This document shows, in pieces, positions 1 to 10,869 of a stretch of 64,000 nt of DNA. Position 1 is the first letter of the stretch. Each line of letters starts with the position of its first letter. The translations under genes and the position numbers were made by a program. The notes under the pieces are model-generated. The model ran no database searches and was not told the origin of the DNA. It saw nothing but the letters and a program-made list of their open reading frames with translations. The stretch covers positions 9,271,092 to 9,335,091 of the forward strand of contig JALMQS010000816.1 of the NCBI GenBank assembly GCA_024734495.1. The letters run 5' to 3'. The DNA comes from Forficula auricularia (Eukaryota; Arthropoda; Insecta; Dermaptera; Forficulidae).

Positions 1-1128
1 TTGAGTCCATGGGTTCCGTAGTCTTTACCTGAGGACCCTTTGAAGTCGCGCTTGACGCGAGAGCGATTCCAATACTTTCTCCCATGCTTCGCATTGGATA
101 AAGTAAAAATTGAAATACAAGTCAACCTATTTATTTGCATTTTTTTAAAAGATGGAAATTAAAATTCAGTGTCCTTGATTTGTATTCATGATCTTTAGGT
201 TTCTAAATCTTTCCATACAAACTTATATAACTTTTCTCCCAGACACCATTTTTATAAAAAATTTAAACAACAAAGAACATGAGTTTCTTGAAAAATACTG
301 ATTATTTGGTAATTGGTATATAATTCTTTAATATAAAAGTGCAATTTTTTATCTTTATAGCTCAAGCCATTTCCAGTTTGTTATATAATGATTTGCCTCA
401 AAATCAGATGTGCATCTGCGGAGATGTTTGCTGATTTTATCTAGAATGGGATCTCATTAAATTTATCTTGGTGTTGTAATTTGTAATTTTATTGGGCAGG
501 TTTTTGGACAGCGAATTATTTTTTATTAACATTTTTTAAGAGTAATGTTCAAAAGTATAACAGGAGCCTATTTTAGTATCGATACAAATCTGTCTTTCCG
601 TCTGTGAGAACATTGTAGCTTGTAAATTAAATATATGTACGAACTTATTTTCCCCGTAATCAAAAATCGTATTAAAATTTTAATTGCATGATTATTTTAG
701 CGGAGGGTCGAATTTTTGGTGGGATCGAAAATAAAAAACAATTTTTTAACATGGAGCGTGATCCCTTTAAAGATCTCCTTAAGTACATAGAATAAACTAT
801 ATTTTTTTAATTTAATTCTCTTTAAATGTGAGAAAGTCCAAAGTAGCAATCTTTAGGTAAATTTTGTACCTGATCTTGTAAAATGCGGGGTGAAAAGGGG
901 TGATATAAGATTGGAAACAGGTGTTCGTACCCTCTTTTTATTTCCAATTTCCGTTTTTTAAATAGCAAAAATAAAATTTATAAAGATGAATCATCTCTTT
1001 GGCAAGAAAATATTTTTGTAACTGTGCGCCACTGGTGGGGGAACACTGATGACAGCGAACCTGGCGGAGAGAAAACATAACATCACTCGGACCCACAGCT
1101 TTGTCTGAGCCGAAAAATTGATATATAT
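1..1128. repeat. MVD intron 3 sequence (left copy), old dispersed repeat
   Basis: No coding sequence seen. The stretch is the left member of the large direct duplication and matches 34953-36080 almost base for base. By comparison with the right copy it lies in MVD intron 3. The part around 640-800 resembles, in inverted orientation, the stretch at about 58870-59200 (shared words such as gagggtcgaattttt), so it contains an old dispersed repeat of unknown class. Confidence 0.6.
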
Positions 1129-1838
1129 TAACGAGAATTGTTTTTACCGCGGTTTTTTGAAAAATATATATATCGTGAGACTACTGCTGATGAAGCCATT
1201 GGAGTCTGCGGATTCTTAAGTCTGGACCAAGAGAGAAAAAGATGTGATCCATTTAGCTACAATCCAACGTCATTTTGCGTTTAGCCCGCATGACACTTTG
1301 GATGGATCACCAAATGAATTTGAAATCTAAGATGTTATATATTCAATCTCCCAGTCCTGAGAGCCCGATCTATTAGCATGTATGTCAGACGCTTGCAATT
1401 AATTAATCGAATGTTTTAATGAGAAAAATTATAATTTTATTTAACATCATTTTTTCAAGTTAGAAATATATAAGTTCAGATATTATTTTCATTCAATATT
1501 TGACTAAAAATCACCTACATTTGATTCGCGATTGAATGAAATGTAGGAAACATTCGATTAATTAATGGCAAGCATCTAACATACATGCTAATAGATCGGG
1601 CGCTCAGGGCTGAGAGATTGAATATATAACATCTTAGATTTCAAATTCATTTGGTGATCCATCCAAAGTGTCATGCGGGCCAAACGCAAAATGACGTTGG
1701 ATTGTAGCTAAATGGATCACATCTCTTTCTCTCTTGGTTCAGACTTAAGACTCCGCAGACTCCAATGGCTTCATCAGCAGTAGTCTCACGATATATATAT
1801 TTTTCAAAAAGCGCGGTAAAAACAATTCTTTGATATAT
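1129..1838. repeat. Palindromic foldback element, family P1, left copy
   Basis: Two inverted arms of about 270 bp, one beginning at the aattgtttttaccgcg word near 1135 and the other ending at cgcggtaaaaacaatt near 1835, flank a loop at about 1405-1555. The loop itself contains a short palindrome (ctacatttgattcgcg, near 1512) that also recurs alone at 4630. Related copies lie at 36081, 32676, 30478 and 61240. No ORF of note. Non-autonomous foldback DNA of unknown superfamily, in MVD intron 3. Confidence 0.75.
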
Positions 1839-1848
1839 TAATGAGAAT

Positions 1849-1862
1849 AATTATAAATTTAT
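1849..1862. repeat. LINE target-site duplication, left
   Basis: The 14-mer aattataaatttat occurs here and at 4542-4555, bracketing the LINE. The right copy of the region has it once, at about 36803, as an empty site. Confidence 0.85.
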
Positions 1863-1960
1863 ACTTATTTATATTTATATTTATATTTATATAATTTATA
1901 AATTATTATAATTTATATTTATATTTATTATAATTATAAAAAATATACGGAAGGGATATA

Positions 1961-3277
1961 ATGATAATAGCAGTGTACGCGCCAACAGATGATTCTTCCC
2001 TTGAAATTAAAGATGAATTTGAAGCTACTCTTACGGATGTGATCTCAAATATCGGGTGTAGGAAGGAAATAATCATGATGGGAGATTTTAATGGACGAAC
2101 TGGATCAAAACAAAATGACAATTTTATTGGTCAATTCGGAGAAGAAACTACAAATGATAATGGCAGTAGATTGACCGGAATATGTGAAAGCTACAACTTA
2201 CGGATCTTGAATGGATTCTACCAACACAGACACATCCACAGATATACATGGCATCAACCTACAAGGAAGTTAAAATCCATAATAGACTACATTATTATGA
2301 AACAAATGACAACTCTTAAAGTTAATGATGTACGAGTATATCGGGGAGCTGATTGTGGCTCTGACCATTTCCTCCTGAAAGCGAATATCTACTTTAATAA
2401 AATCGAAAGGAATAACCAAACCGATTTTGAAGACACTACTGCTGCAAAGAGTAGACATCCGGTCTACAACTTGGAGCTGCTAGGAGATGACTCAATAACT
2501 TTCCTATTTAAACTGAGATTTGCTAGTAAAATGAGAGATAAAATTGAGGGAACAGCTGAGGAAAGATACGAATGGTTGAAATCAACAATACACGAGGCCG
2601 CATACGAAGCTCTAGGAGAGATCAGAATCACAAAGAAAAAACAAAGAAATTATTGGATGGATGAAGAACTGGAGGGAGCCATAAAAGAAAAGAGTTTACT
2701 ATATCAAAGATGGTTGAACACAAATGATCCAGAAGACAGAAAAATATATACAAGATCCAGGGCGGAAGTAAAAAAACGGGTAAATGAAAAGAAAAATGAA
2801 ATGTGGCTTAAAGCGTGTGAAGAGGTTGACAGATTTATTGGTACGGGTGGGAGGTCGAGAAAAGCTTGGAAAATAATATCAAGGACCAGGCAAAATTTGC
2901 AAGAAAATTGCAATTTATCATTAATTAAAATGAACGAATGGAGAGAACACTTCCAGTTTTTACTACAAGAAAACAGAGAAAATTATAAACAACAAATTGA
3001 ACTAGGACAAAGGGCGACAGAAGAAGTAGAGGAGATAACGATTGAGGATATTCAAAAGGCTATGAAGAGTATGAAAAATAATAAAGCCCCTGGTCCAGGA
3101 GGCATACCAATTGAACTGATTAAACACAGCCCACAAGAAACTATTGAAATGCTATCAGAGATATTTAATGAATGTATAAACGGAACAGGTGAACTACCTT
3201 CGGAATGGACTCAAGCGTGGATCACGCCAATATACAAAAAGGAGATAGAAAAATATGTAACAACTATAGGGGTATAA
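1961..3277 (+). pseudogene. LINE endonuclease and N-terminal RT segment
   Basis: First open segment of the LINE, 438 codons. Residues 1-145 are the C-terminal two thirds of an AP-endonuclease-like domain (Asp and Asn in GDFN, SDH near residue 136). Residues about 370-430 begin the RT (KAPGPGGIP, then WITPIYKK). The last 13 residues are out of frame: the next conserved RT segment continues in another frame from about 3240, so a 1-nt shift lies in the AAAAAGG run. The ATG at 1961 is only the first Met of the truncated frame, not a native start. Confidence 0.85.
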
Positions 3278-3888
3278 GTGTAACGAGTACAATTGGTAGG
3301 CTGTATGGACGAATACTAAAGGAAAGAATAGAAAAGGAATGGAACGACATTGAAGAGCAGAGCGGCTTTAGAGCTGGAAGATCATGCACGGATAACATAT
3401 TCTGTCTACGAAACCTCATTGAAAAACGACATGCAAGAAACCTAGAAACCCACCTCATTTTTGTTGATCTACAGAAAGCCTACGATAGTGTTCCAAGACA
3501 AAATATGATAAAAGTACTGGAGACAACAACAATAAATAGGCGCTATATCGACGCGGTTAAACATCTATATATAAAAAATAGATCAGCAGTAAAAATAAAG
3601 AATGAGATATCAGATGAGTTTCAAACAAATAAAGGTCTACTGCAAGGATGTTGTCTGTCTCCTACTCTATTTCGAATATATGTCTCATATGCCCTGCAAG
3701 AATGGACAAAAAAATGTGGATCAATGGGACTACAAATTGACGAGTCGTACCTCTACACATTGTTATTTGCGGATGACCAAGTTGTTATTGCAGCAGATAT
3801 AGATGACGTAAGCTACATGACCCGTAAACTGGAAGAGGAATATAATAGATGGGGACTGGAAATAAACTTTAAAAAACAGAATACCTGA
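3205..3888 (+). pseudogene. LINE reverse transcriptase core segment
   Basis: Second open segment of the LINE. It holds the catalytic RT core: GFRAGRSCTDNIF, FVDLQKAYDSVPR with its first catalytic Asp, the GLLQGCCLSPTLF motif, and FADD with the paired catalytic Asps. It overlaps the previous frame by about 70 nt. True RT homology starts near 3240. It breaks again near 3875 in a run of six A. Confidence 0.85.
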
Positions 3889-4522
3889 CGGTCGGGACAG
3901 AGGGGGAAAATCTGGATATCAATGGAAAAGTGATAAAAAACTGTAAGGAATTTAGATATTTGGGATCTGTCTTTAGCGAGGAGCCAAACTGTGAGAGGGA
4001 TATTAAAAATAAAATCTGTCAAGGTCGAAGAGCTATTGGGCAACTGAATGGGGTCTGGTGGAGCAAAGGGATCAAACAGGACACAAAAAATATATATATC
4101 GGTCCATAGTGGAAGGCATAGCCCTATACAATTCAGAAACATGGGACATGAATAAGAAAAACGAAAAAAAATTACAAGCGCTCGAAATGGATGCGATGAG
4201 AAGGAGTTGCAGAGTGTCGAGATTGGAGCATATCCCAAATACAACTATAAGGGACAGAATGAAGATGGAAAACGACATAATAGATAGAATAGAAAGGAAG
4301 AGATTAATATGGTACGGACACCTCAAAAGAATGCCGGAAAATAGGTGGCCTCATAAAATATGGACCTGGATGCCCACGGAAAGACGGAGGAGAAGAGGAA
4401 GACCGAGACGAACGTGGAAGCAGGGAGTAGATGAGGCAATGACCAGTAGGCAACTACAAGAGCAAGACATCCTGGATAGAGAGAATTGGCGTGTTGGATG
4501 CGGAAAACGGCGCATGCTGTAG
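3875..4522 (+). pseudogene. LINE C-terminal region, frameshifted
   Basis: Continuation of the LINE protein. Between 3875 and 4090 the recognisable frame holds a LGSVF-type thumb segment; after a shift in the ATATAT run near 4090 it continues from the Met at 4058 in the second frame through SRLEHIP, RLIWYGHLKRM and the basic GRPRRTW segment, and stops at 4520. This C-terminal arrangement (WYGHLKRM followed by GRPRRTW) is common in insect RTE-like elements. Confidence 0.8.
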
Positions 4523-4541
4523 AACAAACCGCTTTATATAT

Positions 4542-4555
4542 AATTATAAATTTAT
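4542..4555. repeat. LINE target-site duplication, right
   Basis: Second copy of aattataaatttat. It follows the LINE 3' end directly. The 3' end lacks a poly-A tail and finishes in a short TATATA run, as RTE-type elements often do. Confidence 0.85.
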
Positions 4556-4708
4556 TTAACATCATTATTTCAAGTTAGAAATATATAAGTTCAGATATTA
4601 TTTTCTCTCAATATTTGACAAAAATCACCTACATTTGATTCGCGATTGAATCAAATGTAGGAAACATTCGACTAATAATAGTATATTCTAAATTCAATTT
4701 ATTCATAC

Positions 4709-5011
4709 CTTCCATTCAGCCAAAATTTGTTTTCCTTGAAATTGGGACTAAGCATTACCGTTGTTTTGGCACACATCTAAAAAAAGAAAAGTTACACACC
4801 TAATAACGGGACTTAAATTTACTTATACTTACAAAATCTGAATTAAGAGTAGCACTAATGGAATCATTTAGAGGTAGAATCAATTCTTCATTGCGCTTTC
4901 CCCCTGGAAATATTACAAAATTATTATAATAGAAATTATTAAAAAAATTATTTATTTCAATTTACAGTATTTAATCACAGCAATATTCACTGGCGCAATA
5001 CAAGTAATCAT
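4709..5011 (-). CDS. MVD: Diphosphomevalonate decarboxylase, exons 1-3 (left copy, partial)
   Basis: Left-copy N-terminus of MVD, the ATP-dependent enzyme that makes isopentenyl diphosphate. Exon 1 is 5011-4966 (46 bp, [15 protein letters not shown]), exon 2 is 4903-4833 (71 bp, [13 protein letters not shown]), exon 3 is 4776-4709 (68 bp, CAKTTVML to WLNG). All have GT/AG borders and phases that join in frame. The KYWGKR segment is family-typical. Here exon 3 is 68 bp and reads through; the right copy has 69 bp and shifts. Exons 4-8 would lie left of the window start. The start is the only Met before the conserved [13 protein letters not shown] block. Confidence 0.93.
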
Positions 5012-5411
5012 TTTAAAATTAAAATAATTATTTTTCAATATTAAATAAAAATAAGTTAGAAATTTAGAAAATATAATTAATAAAATGCAAATAAAAAAAT
5101 ATTAAAAAGACAAGGATGATATTTATGTCACATCAAGTAAATGTCAACGATGACAGAAGAATACTAAATATGAATGAAGTTAGCTTCGCTTTATATACTG
5201 TTTTCACTTTCCAGGGCTAACTTCTCCTTAATTATAGGGTTTTTAGATTTAGTTGTTATTTCAGAGATGTCATTTGCATTCATAAATCTTAGGTTATCAT
5301 AGTAATATATCCATCAGTGTATCAGTAAATATATTATTTTAAATTACTATTGAAATAGAAAAAAGATAAGCATTTTTTAAATAAATTAAAATAATTTTAG
5401 ATTAAATCACG
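5012..5411. promoter_or_regulatory. Bidirectional promoter region MVD / TFIIE beta (left copy)
   Basis: Four hundred bases separate the two divergent start codons. The interval is AT-rich, with no clear TATA box that I can assign to either gene. The corresponding interval at 37275-37673 is nearly identical. Both genes are broadly expressed in animals, and a shared core promoter is inferred only from spacing and orientation. Confidence 0.55.
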
Positions 5412-8400
5412 ATGGATCCAGCGTTATTAAGGGAAAGAGATCTCTTCACAAAGAGAGCTCTAAGCAACCCCACGTATGTTTAAATATAAAATTGTCACTT
5501 TATCTATAAATTATGATAGGTTAAAAATAAAATGAGAGAGTCTTCTGTTTTTTAAATAAAATAATTTTTAATTATTTCTAGAGACTATAGTTTCGAAGGC
5601 ATTGCCTTCATCATCAGTCTATCACAAATATTTCAGTATTTAGTTACAAATATATATATATTTTAGTTTTAGTTACAAATATATATATTTTTCAGAATTT
5701 TCAATGTATAAATCTTAATTTGTAACTAAATACTGAAATATTTGTGATAGACTGATGATGAAGGCAATGCCTTCGAAACTATAGTCTCTAGAAATAATTA
5801 AAAATTATTTCTCTCATTTTATTTTTAACCTAAAATAAAAACAATTCTGTTAACATCGACAGTGAAATCTTTTATTCAACTAATATAAATTATGATTTTT
5901 TTTAATGACAACTTTTTTTAGAGTAGAAAAAAAGAGAAAACAAACAGAAATCAAAGATGACACACGGTCGAAAAAATCAAAGCCAACTTCTACACCTTCG
6001 GCTCCAAAACTCGATGTGGGCAGGTAAAAAAGTTCATGTCAAATAATTAGAAATTTCAGGACAAACCATTCAGGTGTAAAATTCTTTTTTTTTGTCCTCA
6101 AATGCCGTCGTTTCGACTCGATCCAGCAGTCATAGTCAGGGCATAAGGCGTTTACAGTAAAAAAAAATCAAAACATTTTTGGTAGATAGATAAATCATTT
6201 ATTTTATTTTATTCGATATACGGGAGTTATCCCAGTTACAATATACATTTTTTTATAGTCTTAATTATTTTTATAGAGAAAAGTTTGCCGAATTTAACAG
6301 AATGTAATGTATTTATTTCTATTATATCATTTAAATTGAGTATGTAAACTATTATTTTTATAGAGAAATGATTGGGGAATTTAACAGAACAAATGTCACA
6401 TTGATAGATACATACAAGTGAAGCTAATATAAAGCATGTAAGCCCTTTGAACCAGGTGTGGTGTTCAAATGAAGACAAGGAATTTTATTCTAGTTGAATA
6501 ATGAGACCACATCTGGTTCAAAGGGCTTACATTCCTCAAAACAACATCTAATTATTATACATAAACCATCAGCGCCTTTATCAATAAATTAATATATATA
6601 CGTTTGTTGATTTGCATCAAACAGAGGACAACCTCATTGATTTCTTCTTAAAAATCAACAACTCTGTTAATTATTTTCAATTTATATAATTTTATTAATG
6701 TTTTCTATATTCTTGTATAGACAAGTCTTTTTTCTAGGCATTAACGCTGTGATTTATTTAAAAAATATTTTTAAGATGTTTCGAAAAAACAAAGTAAATA
6801 CACCAATTTTTTCTGCACTCTATGGGAAAGTAACAAATCCCAGCAAAAACACTTCTGTAAAAATAGGCCAAGTTCGAGAAATCGTTTGCCAAAAAAGAAG
6901 TGAGATCTAATGTGCTGCCATGTTCAACATCATCAATTTATTAAATGAGTCGACAATATAGTAACTTAAATTAAATCGCATGTTTTAATTTTACATGTCC
7001 ATCTATATTTATTGATTTCATATTTTTAATTGAAATTATTTTCCTGAAACTTGACATTTACGCATTATGTTATTATTTTTATTGTTTTTTAAGGTCTCCA
7101 CCTCTCCCCTTTTAGCCCTCCAATCCTTTCACTTATGATCTAATGATATGGTCATATGGTAACTTAATTATGACATTCATTATGATGCGTAAATGCCAAG
7201 TTTCAGGAAAATAATTTCGAATAAAGTAATGAAATCAATAAATATAGATAGACATGTAAAATAAAAAAACATGCGTTTTAATTTAAGTTACTATATTCTC
7301 GACTCATTTAATAAATTGATGATTTTGAACTTGGTAGCACATTGAATCTCACTACTTATTTTGGCAAACAGTTTCTCGAAATTGGCCTTTTTTTACAGAA
7401 GTGTTTTTGCTGGGATTTCACTTCTTTAGGTGTGAATTTACACTGCAAGTTTCACGCCTTTATATTAAGGGCTGATTAAGGAAAAGTATTGTTTTTCATT
7501 TTATTAGTTTCTCAAGATATTCCATCATGCCGAATTTCTGCATTCTAGTGTCATTGTATTTTTACTTATATTAATTTATAGGGTCATTCCATGTCAACTC
7601 AACACACCCATTTTACCTCCCCACTTTAGATTTTCTTGAAATTTGGTACACTGATATGCTGTGCTAATATGAATAAAAAAACAAAATTTCAAATTTTTAT
7701 CTTGAATAGTTTTTTTATACGGCCTTGTGAAATTTTCAAAAATTCGCAAAAAAACCACGAACAAATAATTTTGAAACTGCTCTAAAAGCTGTCTTAATTG
7801 AGTTAGAGAGGTGGGACAGGTGTCATTTTGCAGTTTTTTTAATGCTCTTTTCAGAGACATACAACATGACATAGGTTGTAATAATTTTTTTTTTTAATGT
7901 AAATCAAATTTTTGATTTTGATTTTTTCTAAAAAGTACCACTTTTAAAATTTTCAAAAAAATTCTGTAAATAGATAGTACTTTCATAAACTACTATGGAA
8001 AGTATAATGATGGGATGGTAATGAGGTCTATGTTTCAAAAAATTATTACTGACTCTTGTTTTTCATAAATACCCAGTTTTGACCAAATAATAATGATTTT
8101 AATGTAGTGAAACTACATTTTATGAAAAATCACTATGTGTATATTAAACTAACTTCTAGAAAATGATGTAGACCAAACCCAATTGGTTTTTTCAAAATTT
8201 AAACAGTGAATTTCTGAACATGGATCTCCTCTTCAAATAAAATCTTATTTATACTCAACAATTTCACATCTTTAGCCACTTTTTAGGTCAGTACTGATGT
8301 TTTTCTTATTGGCTTACAATTAATATTTTTAGTTATGTGTAAATTTTTAATGCAGTTAAAATAAATCTCACACTTCAATATCACTCATACTATATATATT

Positions 8401-10467
8401 GATCTAGATTAATTGTAACAACGCTAAGAGAAATTTCTCTAAAAAAAATTCCCTCTTGACTAGAATCGAACCTACGAACTCTTGAACTAAGGTCATCTGC
8501 CTTAACCATTAGACCAATGTAAGATTAATATTTATACCATGATATCTATTACTAAAACTATAAATTTTTGATTTAGACTTTGTGTCGATATAATATTGTA
8601 TTCATTTGAACTCGAATGAAAATGAAAAAACACCAATTGATTTTAAACTAAAAAACATTGAATATATATTAATTAACGAGGCAAATTTGAAATATAATTG
8701 TCAGCTAGGATTTTAAACTGACAGCTCCAATTGATTTTCATTAACCAGGCAAATTTGAAATATAATTTTAATTTGCACTCGAATTTTGAAATGAAAGACT
8801 CCAATTCATTTTAAATTAAGAAACATTAAATATATTTTTTGTAATTAATTAAATTAATTGAACCGCGTAAATTTGAATAATTTCCATGATTCAGCCTGCG
8901 AATTTTTTGCAGTTTATAAATCATTTCATTATTTTTGTTTTGAAAAGGAAAAAATGAATTTTAAATTTAAATATATTCATAATTATTCCTCCCCCCCCCC
9001 CCGCCACTCAAAAAATTAAAGAGGCGAAACTTTTAAGAGACGATGTATTTTCGGTAGTTTACGGGTATACATTTGGAGTGTGGTTTTTTAAGAGGAATTT
9101 TTGGACCGAGATGCTGCCCGCCAGGTCACCAGCCCGGAGGGCCGAGTGGCACGCACGTAAAGCTCGTAAATATATAGTCTTGTTATAAAATCTGCTAACT
9201 ATTGTAAAGCTGACCTAATGAAATAATTATTCATGTATTCACCAAACAACAAAACAATATGTTCAACTTGAATTGTAGATTTTTATGTCATTTTGTTATA
9301 GGTACAGCCCTAGCAATTTTGCCCGAAGCCGCCATTTAAATATAGCCTAAGAAATATATGTTCCATGAATTTATTATTAAATAGTTATTTAACTAGCACA
9401 GTGTTTATTTCATAAACATAGTTTAATATACACAAGTGATTTTTCATAAAATGTCGTTTCACTACATTAAAATCATTATTATTTGGTCAAAACTGGGTAT
9501 TTATGAAAAACAAGAGTCAGTAATAATTTTTTTAAACATAGACCCCATTACCATCCCATCATTATGCTTTGCATAGTGGTTTATGAAAGTACTATCTATT
9601 TACAGAATTTTTTTGAAAATTTTAAAAGTGGTACTTTTTAGAAAAAAATCAAAATCAAAAATTTGATTTACATTTAAAAAAAAAAATTATTACAACCTAT
9701 GTCATGTTGTATGTCTCTGAAAAGAGCATTAAAAAAGCTGCAAAATGACACCTGTCCCACCTCTCTAACTCAATTAAGACAGCTTTTAGAGCAGTTTCAA
9801 AATTGTTTGTTCGTGGTTTTTTTGCGATTTTTTGAAAACTTCACAAGGCCGTATAAAAAAAAACTATTCAAGATAAAAATTTGAAATTTTGTATTTTCAT
9901 TCATATTACCACAAAATATCAGTGTACCAAATTTCAAGAAAATCTAAAGTGGGGAGGTAAAATTTTTCTTTAAAGTGTGTTGATTTGGCACGGAATGACT
10001 CTATACTATAAATTTCACCCCTTCATTTTATGTCCTTAAGTAGGGGATGTTTCGGTATTGCGATTTATGTTGTTTTAGGACTTGGGTCATACTTAACAAA
10101 TATTTTTGTAATTTCCCTATCAACTAATGTCTTGATGTTTTTTAATTTTAAACGATCAATGATCTGATGATAAAGCAAACGTCGGTATTTGAGAACAAAA
10201 AAAGATTCTTTATTAATCCTGAAATCCCTCATTATTGAAAAAACATATTTAGAATTTAATATAAATGATAAAAATATAATTGTTTAAATATTTTTTTACC
10301 TAGCTATAAGTCTCATGAGTGGTAGTTCTCAATTTAAATTTGGTGTCCTGGCTAAAATTGTCAAACATATGAGAACACGACATCAAGATGGTGAAGATCA
10401 TCCCCTTAACTTAGAAGAAATACTTGATGAAACGAATCAACTTGATGTGGGAACTAGAGTAAAACAG
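5412..10467 (+). CDS. GTF2E2: TFIIE beta subunit, exons 1-3 (left copy, partial)
   Basis: General transcription factor IIE beta, RNA polymerase II pre-initiation complex. Exon 1 is 5412-5473 (62 bp, [20 protein letters not shown]), exon 2 is 5922-6023 (102 bp, Lys/Ser/Thr-rich linker), exon 3 is 10311-10467 (157 bp, winged-helix start [13 protein letters not shown]). All borders are GT/AG and the joined frame is open. Exon 3 carries the C (ctcatgag) that is missing in the right copy. Exons 4-6 are absent because the contig folds back at about 10700. Intron 1 holds the hammerhead-bearing foldback and intron 2 the 2.4 kb foldback. Confidence 0.92.
5579..5621 (-). ncRNA. Hammerhead-ribozyme-like motif, left arm
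   Basis: On the minus strand: CTGATGA, stem II GAAGGC/GCCTTC with a 3-nt loop, GAAAC, loop TATA, then GTC. Stem I is four pairs (TAGA/TCTA). An extra T lies between CTGATGA and stem II. Identical to the opposite arm. Confidence 0.55.
5748..5790 (+). ncRNA. Hammerhead-ribozyme-like motif, right arm
   Basis: CTGATGA at 5752-5758, stem II 5760-5765 with 5769-5774, GAAA 5775-5778, candidate cleavage triplet GTC 5784-5786, stem I TAGA/TCTA. Order and invariant bases fit a minimal type I hammerhead with a very short stem III. Confidence 0.55.
6434..6534. repeat. Short hairpin in TFIIE beta intron 2 (left copy)
   Basis: The block atgtaagccctttgaacc near 6435 is repeated inverted near 6515 (ggttcaaagggcttacat), arms of about 27 bp with a 45-bp spacer. 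Same hairpin at 38698-38797 in the right copy. Possible MITE remnant; no function assigned. Confidence 0.6.
6590..6685 (+). repeat. Decayed Penelope tail fragment
   Basis: Contains gatttgcatcaaacagagga and a degenerate version of the aacaactctgctactctcgg tail seen at 56740 and 59720. Remnant of the same Penelope family. Repeated at 38860 in the right copy. Confidence 0.5.
7581..10001. mobile_element. 2.4 kb foldback element, arms about 570 bp (left copy)
   Basis: Terminal inverted repeat beginning gggtcattccatgtcaactc at 7581 and ending in its reverse complement at 10001, flanked by TATA on both sides. Arms run to about 8150 and from about 9430. The 1.3 kb core holds a tRNA-like segment, a poly-C run near 8990 and a short unconvincing ORF near 8954-9187. 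No transposase domain seen. Non-autonomous foldback of unknown superfamily in TFIIE beta intron 2. Right copy at 39841-42263. Confidence 0.75.
8453..8523 (-). repeat. tRNA-like (SINE-like) segment inside the foldback
   Basis: On the minus strand an A-box-like ggtctaatggttaaggca and a B-box-like ggttcgattctagtc lie at tRNA spacing. The ends do not form a seven-pair acceptor stem, so this is a tRNA-derived SINE head or decayed tRNA, not a working tRNA gene. Repeated in the right copy at about 40715-40785. Confidence 0.55.
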
Positions 10468-10869
10468 GTATATTTTATTTTACTTATATCACTATTTGAA
10501 TTCTTGTTATTTTCAAACAAAATTAATTTTAAGATTATTTTAGCTATAAATAATATATTTTCATTAAATAATATAAAATATTTTATTAATTTTGTTTAAG
10601 ACTTTGAGTAGATGAATTACATATTGTCAAACAAATTATCCGTAGACTTGATTCTCATCATATCTAATATCGAGAAGTGAACCTTGCAATTAGAATTCGT
10701 CTTACCTCGTTATGATAGCTATGGATAGTATTTGATAAAAAATTCAACCGCAAGCAAAATTAATAAATATTTTATAACCGTAATAATATATTATTATAAT
10801 GAAATAATATTTAAAAATAATTTTGTTTGAAAACTATCTGAAATTAAAATAGTGATATAAGTAAAATAA

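Larger units (their letters stand above)
1863..4541 (+). mobile_element. 5'-truncated RTE-like LINE, three frameshifts
   Basis: APE-type non-LTR retrotransposon. The open frame starts inside the endonuclease: GDFNGRTG near 2080, YTWHQPTRKLKSIIDYI near 2250 and GSDHFLL near 2365 mark the conserved catalytic segments, while the N-terminal part of the domain is missing. The reverse transcriptase follows: NNKAPGPGGIP near 3080, FVDLQKAYD near 3460, GLLQGCCLSPTLF near 3635, FADD near 3768. The C-terminal region (RRRRRGRPRRTW near 4385) is typical of RTE-like insect elements annotated as endonuclease-reverse transcriptase. The frame shifts near 3238, 3875 and 4090, each at a run of A or AT, so this copy is dead or the consensus is faulty. 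The AT-rich 5' segment 1863-1950 is simple sequence. Exact clade (RTE versus a relative) is inferred. Confidence 0.9.
5519..5830. mobile_element. Penelope-derived foldback with two hammerhead-like motifs (left copy)
   Basis: Inverted repeat of about 140 bp per arm, from ggttaaaaataaaatgaga at 5519 to its reverse complement ending at 5830, with a short AT-rich loop. Each arm carries a hammerhead-like core. The arms share the GACTATAG...CATCATCAGTC block with the terminal repeats of the Penelope-like element at 53721, so it is interpreted as a non-autonomous relative. Inserted in TFIIE beta intron 1. Confidence 0.75.
1..10600 (+). repeat. Left copy of large direct duplication (probable alternative haplotype)
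   Basis: This block is colinear and nearly identical with about 34953-42860, including introns, MITEs and coding exons of MVD and TFIIE beta. The main difference is a LINE (1863-4541) present only here. Small differences are mostly homopolymer indels (for example the poly-C run near 8990, two bases longer at 41250). Introns being as similar as exons means the copies are very recent, or are two alleles. The two diagnostic coding indels (MVD exon 3, TFIIE beta exon 3) favour this copy as the correct reading frame. Confidence 0.93.

Noticed and set aside
7594..7872. Open frame starting [13 protein letters not shown] on the minus strand, repeated at 9699, 39854 and 41845
   Set aside because: It lies in the arms of the 2.4 kb foldback and appears on both strands because the arms are inverted. 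No domain, low-complexity continuation.
8453..8523. Functional tRNA gene
   Set aside because: A and B boxes are present but the acceptor ends do not pair.
1..10600. True recent tandem duplication of TFIIE beta and MVD
   Set aside because: 3' exons exist once, junctions are a fold-back and an N gap, and the copies behave as alleles. Not fully excluded without read depth.
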